Positions 61,923-64,000 of a DNA stretch of 64,000 nucleotides are shown in pieces. Source of the DNA: CAZJHX01 sp964545715. GTDB taxonomy: Bacteria; Myxococcota_A; UBA9042; GCA-2863065. How positions within the stretch are numbered: position 1 is the first letter of the stretch; the number at the start of each line of letters is the position of its first letter. The stretch spans positions 55,420 to 119,419 of the forward strand of contig CAZJHX010000010.1 of the NCBI GenBank assembly GCA_964545715.1, written 5' to 3'. A program made the translations under genes and the position numbers. The notes under the pieces were generated by a model, which saw nothing but the letters and a program-made list of their open reading frames with translations, searched no databases and was not told the DNA's origin.

Positions 61923-62936
61923 TTGAAAGTACGTACGCTGTTGCTGTTTACCGCTATTTCTATGCTCTTCGCTCTGGGTTGTGGTGCCGAAGCCACCGAC
62001 CCGGCGCCTGCCGACGATCCGGCGAAAGAAGATCCGGTCAAAGAAGATCCCGTCGACGAGCCGACGATCATCGATGACCTTCCGGACGAGCCGGAGCTGC
62101 CGGCGGACGCGATTCGCTTCGAGTTTCCGGAGCAGATCATCCCCGGCGCCACCGAGGTGCAGAAGTGCATCTATCTGGAGCCCATCAAAGAGGACATGTA
62201 CCTGACGGCGCTGGAGAGCTTCCAGGGCAAGTACGGTCACCACTTCGTCGTGTTCAAGACCTCCAACGAGCTCTTTAACAAAGAGCCCGGCACCGTCATC
62301 GACTGCACCAACGGCAAGACGATGTTCGAGATCACGCCCGCCATCTCGTCGGTCAACTTCGGCTTGGAGAAGTTCCCCGAGGGCATCGCGGTCAAGCTGC
62401 CCGCCGGCACCCAGATGGTGCTTCAGCAGCACTACGTCAACACGCAGCTCAAGTCGATCCGCGTCAAAGACGTGATGCATCTGCGCACAGTCGATCCGGC
62501 CTCCGTCGAGCAGCTGGCCGGCTCCTGGGGCACCTCCGACATCTTGTTTGAGCTGAAGCCCAAGGACGAGGTCGAGGGCGATCAGGTGGTCGATTTCGAG
62601 TGTGAGGTACCACATGACATGGAGCTGCTCGTGGCCGGTCCGCACATGCACGAGTGGGGCACCGAGATCTACGTCTGGGCCGGTCCCAAGGACGACCCTC
62701 AGCTGCTGATCGACATCCCGAAGTGGATGCCCGAGTACCGCGATGAGCCGCCCGTCCAGGACTACACCGCCGCGCCGCACAAACTGGTCAAGGGCGACGT
62801 CATCCGCACCAAGTGCGTTTTCCAGAACACAACGGACGAGACGCTGACCTTCCCAGGCGAGATGTGCGCCTCCTACGGCTACTTCATTTCGGACGTAAAA
62901 AGCGACGAGTGGACCTGCGCGGGCGTTACCCACTGA
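61923..62936 (+). CDS. Copper type II monooxygenase-like (PHM-fold) lipoprotein
   Basis: 337 aa. TTG 61923 is chosen because GAGG sits 6 nt before it and it gives the compact signal MKVRTLLLFTAISMLFALGC; GTG 61911 is an alternative. An acidic repeat linker (KEDPVKEDPVDEP) precedes a beta-rich body holding all copper ligands of peptidyl-glycine hydroxylating monooxygenase in order: HH at 106-107 (YGHHFVVF), His170 (QQHYVN), HMH at 241-243 and Met314 in GEMC. In rat PHM the ligands are His107, 108, 172, 242, 244 and Met314. So a dicopper hydroxylase of the periplasm or surface is likely, if the electron donor is available. Substrate unknown. Confidence 0.8.
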   Translation: MKVRTLLLFTAISMLFALGCGAEATDPAPADDPAKEDPVKEDPVDEPTIIDDLPDEPELPADAIRFEFPEQIIPGATEVQKCIYLEPIKEDMYLTALESFQGKYGHHFVVFKTSNELFNKEPGTVIDCTNGKTMFEITPAISSVNFGLEKFPEGIAVKLPAGTQMVLQQHYVNTQLKSIRVKDVMHLRTVDPASVEQLAGSWGTSDILFELKPKDEVEGDQVVDFECEVPHDMELLVAGPHMHEWGTEIYVWAGPKDDPQLLIDIPKWMPEYRDEPPVQDYTAAPHKLVKGDVIRTKCVFQNTTDETLTFPGEMCASYGYFISDVKSDEWTCAGVTH

Positions 62937-62940
62937 TCCA

Positions 62941-62990
62941 AAGTGCCTCCGCCTGCGTAGTAAGTGCAGGACGACCACAAGGAGGCACTT
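62941..62990 (+). promoter_or_regulatory. Hairpin burying the ribosome binding site of the FHA-GAF gene
   Basis: AAGTGCCTCC (62941-62950) is the exact reverse complement of GGAGGCACTT (62981-62990). The second arm contains the Shine-Dalgarno and ends on the base before the ATG at 62991. A second smaller stem CCTGC/GCAGG (62952-62956 and 62966-62970) lies in the loop. In RNA the ribosome site would be fully paired, so this may be an RNA thermometer or another translational switch. It starts 4 bp after the previous stop, so it could also act in transcription attenuation. Confidence 0.7.
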
Positions 62991-63878
62991 ATGAACGCAA
63001 TCCTGGTAATCAAGAAGGGCTTTAGAGCAGGCACCATGTTTCGGTTGGGCGAGCGCCCGATGACGCTGGGGCGCTCCCCTTCCAATCCAATCCAGCTAAT
63101 CGACGACGCCGCCTCCCGACGCCACGCACTTATCTCGTGGGAGGAGGGTGCCTACGTCGTCACCGACCTCAACAGCAGCAATGGCGTGTTCATCAATGGC
63201 GAACGCGTGGGCGAGCGCCGAATCGTCAATGGTGATGAGATCCGCATCGGCGACAGCACCCTGCAGCTTGTCGGCGCCGGCCACGTGCAGGTAGACGCCA
63301 CGGCAGCCCGCCGCACGATCGATCACACGATCACCAAGCTGGACACACGCGTCTCGCTCCTGGCCTCGCGCCCCGGCGATCCGCCATCCCGCGAGCAGAA
63401 GGTGATGCAGCTGCTGCACAAGCTGGCGCTCAGCGCGGCCCGCCGTCTCTCCGGCGCCAAACAACACGCGACCGCAGCGCAGGGCCTGTGCAACGCCATC
63501 GGCGCCGATCGCGTCGGCATCTTCATGCTGGGCGACACCGGCCGAGCACGCGTCGTCGCCCGCGGCTACTCGGTGACCCTGGACGCGGTCGATGCAGCGA
63601 TCCGCCCGGTCACCGCCGCCATGCATCGCGCGGTCACGACACGAAGCCCCGCCCTTCTAAACCAGGTCCGAGCCGTCCACAGCGACGGCCGCAGCGCGGT
63701 CTCAGCCGCAGCGGTGCCCATCTTCGACGAGCAGGGCGCGGTGGCCGGAGTCATCTACGCGGATGTGCTCCACACGGCCCAGGGCCTGACGAACAAGGAT
63801 GTGGAAGTGATGGCGATGGCCGCCCAGGTCCTCAGAGGCAGTCTGGCCAACGCCAAGCCCCTGGCCGACGCAGCCTGA
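62991..63878 (+). CDS. FHA-GAF domain signalling protein
   Basis: 295 aa, cytoplasmic. ATG 62991 after AAGGAGGCACTT. The N-terminal FHA domain (about 20-95) has LGRSPSNPIQLIDDAASRRH and DLNSSNGVFING, with the Gly-Arg, Ser-x-x-His and Asn needed to bind phosphothreonine. A ~50-aa linker leads to a GAF domain (about 160-290; GADRVGIFMLGD, AAVPIFDEQGAVAGVIYAD, EVMAMAAQVLRG). It has no output domain, so it is probably an adaptor that senses a small molecule and docks to a phosphorylated partner such as a Ser/Thr kinase. Its translation may be controlled by the preceding hairpin. Confidence 0.88.
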   Translation: MNAILVIKKGFRAGTMFRLGERPMTLGRSPSNPIQLIDDAASRRHALISWEEGAYVVTDLNSSNGVFINGERVGERRIVNGDEIRIGDSTLQLVGAGHVQVDATAARRTIDHTITKLDTRVSLLASRPGDPPSREQKVMQLLHKLALSAARRLSGAKQHATAAQGLCNAIGADRVGIFMLGDTGRARVVARGYSVTLDAVDAAIRPVTAAMHRAVTTRSPALLNQVRAVHSDGRSAVSAAAVPIFDEQGAVAGVIYADVLHTAQGLTNKDVEVMAMAAQVLRGSLANAKPLADAA

Positions 63879-63898
63879 ACCACCCCCGGGCATCTATG

Positions 63899-64000
63899 TC
63901 GTCTTTGGCAGCTCAGACTGCCAAAGCCGCGCTAGATAACGTATCCGGGTCGTTTTTGGCAGCTCAGGCTGCCAAAGCCGCCTTAGATAAAGTATCCGGG
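63899..64000 (+). repeat. Two tandem 51-bp repeats with perfect hairpins, open at the window edge
   Basis: Units 63899-63949 and 63950-64000 are 51 bp each and differ at only a few positions. Each holds TTTGGCAG-N6-CTGCCAAA (the second as TTTGGCAGC-TCAG-GCTGCCAAA, 9 bp) and ends GTATCCGGG. A partial CCGGG and CATCTATG precede the first unit. The array probably continues past base 64000. No T-tract follows the stems, so they are not ordinary terminators. Confidence 0.75.

Overview
High-GC window packed with genes. It is typical of a deltaproteobacterial-type predator or saprophyte lineage (Myxococcota or a close relative). The signs are large Cys-rich and IPT/TIG-repeat lipoproteins, Hanks-type Ser/Thr kinases, an FHA-sigma54 activator, a TIGR02147 regulator, choice-of-anchor and thrombospondin-3-like surface proteins, and a C25 (gingipain-type) protease. 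No rRNA, tRNA, CRISPR array, transposase or phage gene was seen. The lineage is inferred from gene content only.

Layout. 1-5.9 kb: C25 protease lipoprotein (minus, cut by the left edge) divergent from a 1345-aa secreted protein with calcium-binding repeats, a choice-of-anchor A domain and a C-terminal CBM2. 5.9-8.1 kb: alpha/beta hydrolase, an AhpD-like peroxidase whose second catalytic Cys is an in-frame TGA followed by a SECIS-like hairpin (predicted selenoprotein), and a hotdog thioesterase. 8.1-15.6 kb: TIGR02147 regulator plus lipoprotein, a CARDB protein, and a 1335-aa lipoprotein with 14 Cys-rich repeats and a glycine-rich tail. 15.7-19.4 kb: a sigma54 promoter (-24/-12 match) in front of a 933-aa HD-motif protein and a PlsC-type acyltransferase. 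19.4-20.1 kb: non-coding, with a large palindromic element and gene remnants. 20.1-28.7 kb: six coupled minus-strand genes (kinase, IPT lipoprotein, membrane protein, FHA-sigma54 activator, alkaline phosphatase, RCC1-like). 28.9-36.8 kb: orphan lipoprotein, duplicated-domain secreted protein, kinase-SUMF1 fusion plus GNAT, CPBP protease, secreted protein, CoA-binding protein. 36.9-43.7 kb: three-gene operon of large surface lipoproteins. 43.7-48.2 kb: convergent operon of PaaX-like regulator, desaturase, beta-barrel and SUMF1 lipoprotein. 48.2-55.1 kb: beta-helix lipoprotein, a two-gene signalling pair (DUF4388-like protein and a response regulator with a homopolymer frameshift), and a single-domain response regulator. 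55.1-61.8 kb: two tandem lipoproteins with predicted BPI/TULIP lipid-binding domains. 61.9-64 kb: copper monooxygenase-like lipoprotein, an FHA-GAF protein behind a hairpin that buries its Shine-Dalgarno, and tandem hairpin repeats at the right edge.

Themes. Much of the coding capacity goes to the cell surface: about a dozen predicted lipoproteins with modular binding domains. A second share goes to phospho-signalling (two kinases, two FHA proteins, two receivers). Genes are joined by ATGA/GTGA overlaps, so most units are probably translationally coupled. The best candidates for new biology are the Cys-to-Sec AhpD-like protein, the bacterial BPI-like lipoproteins (one with a somatomedin-B-like insert), and the RNA hairpin at 62941-62990.
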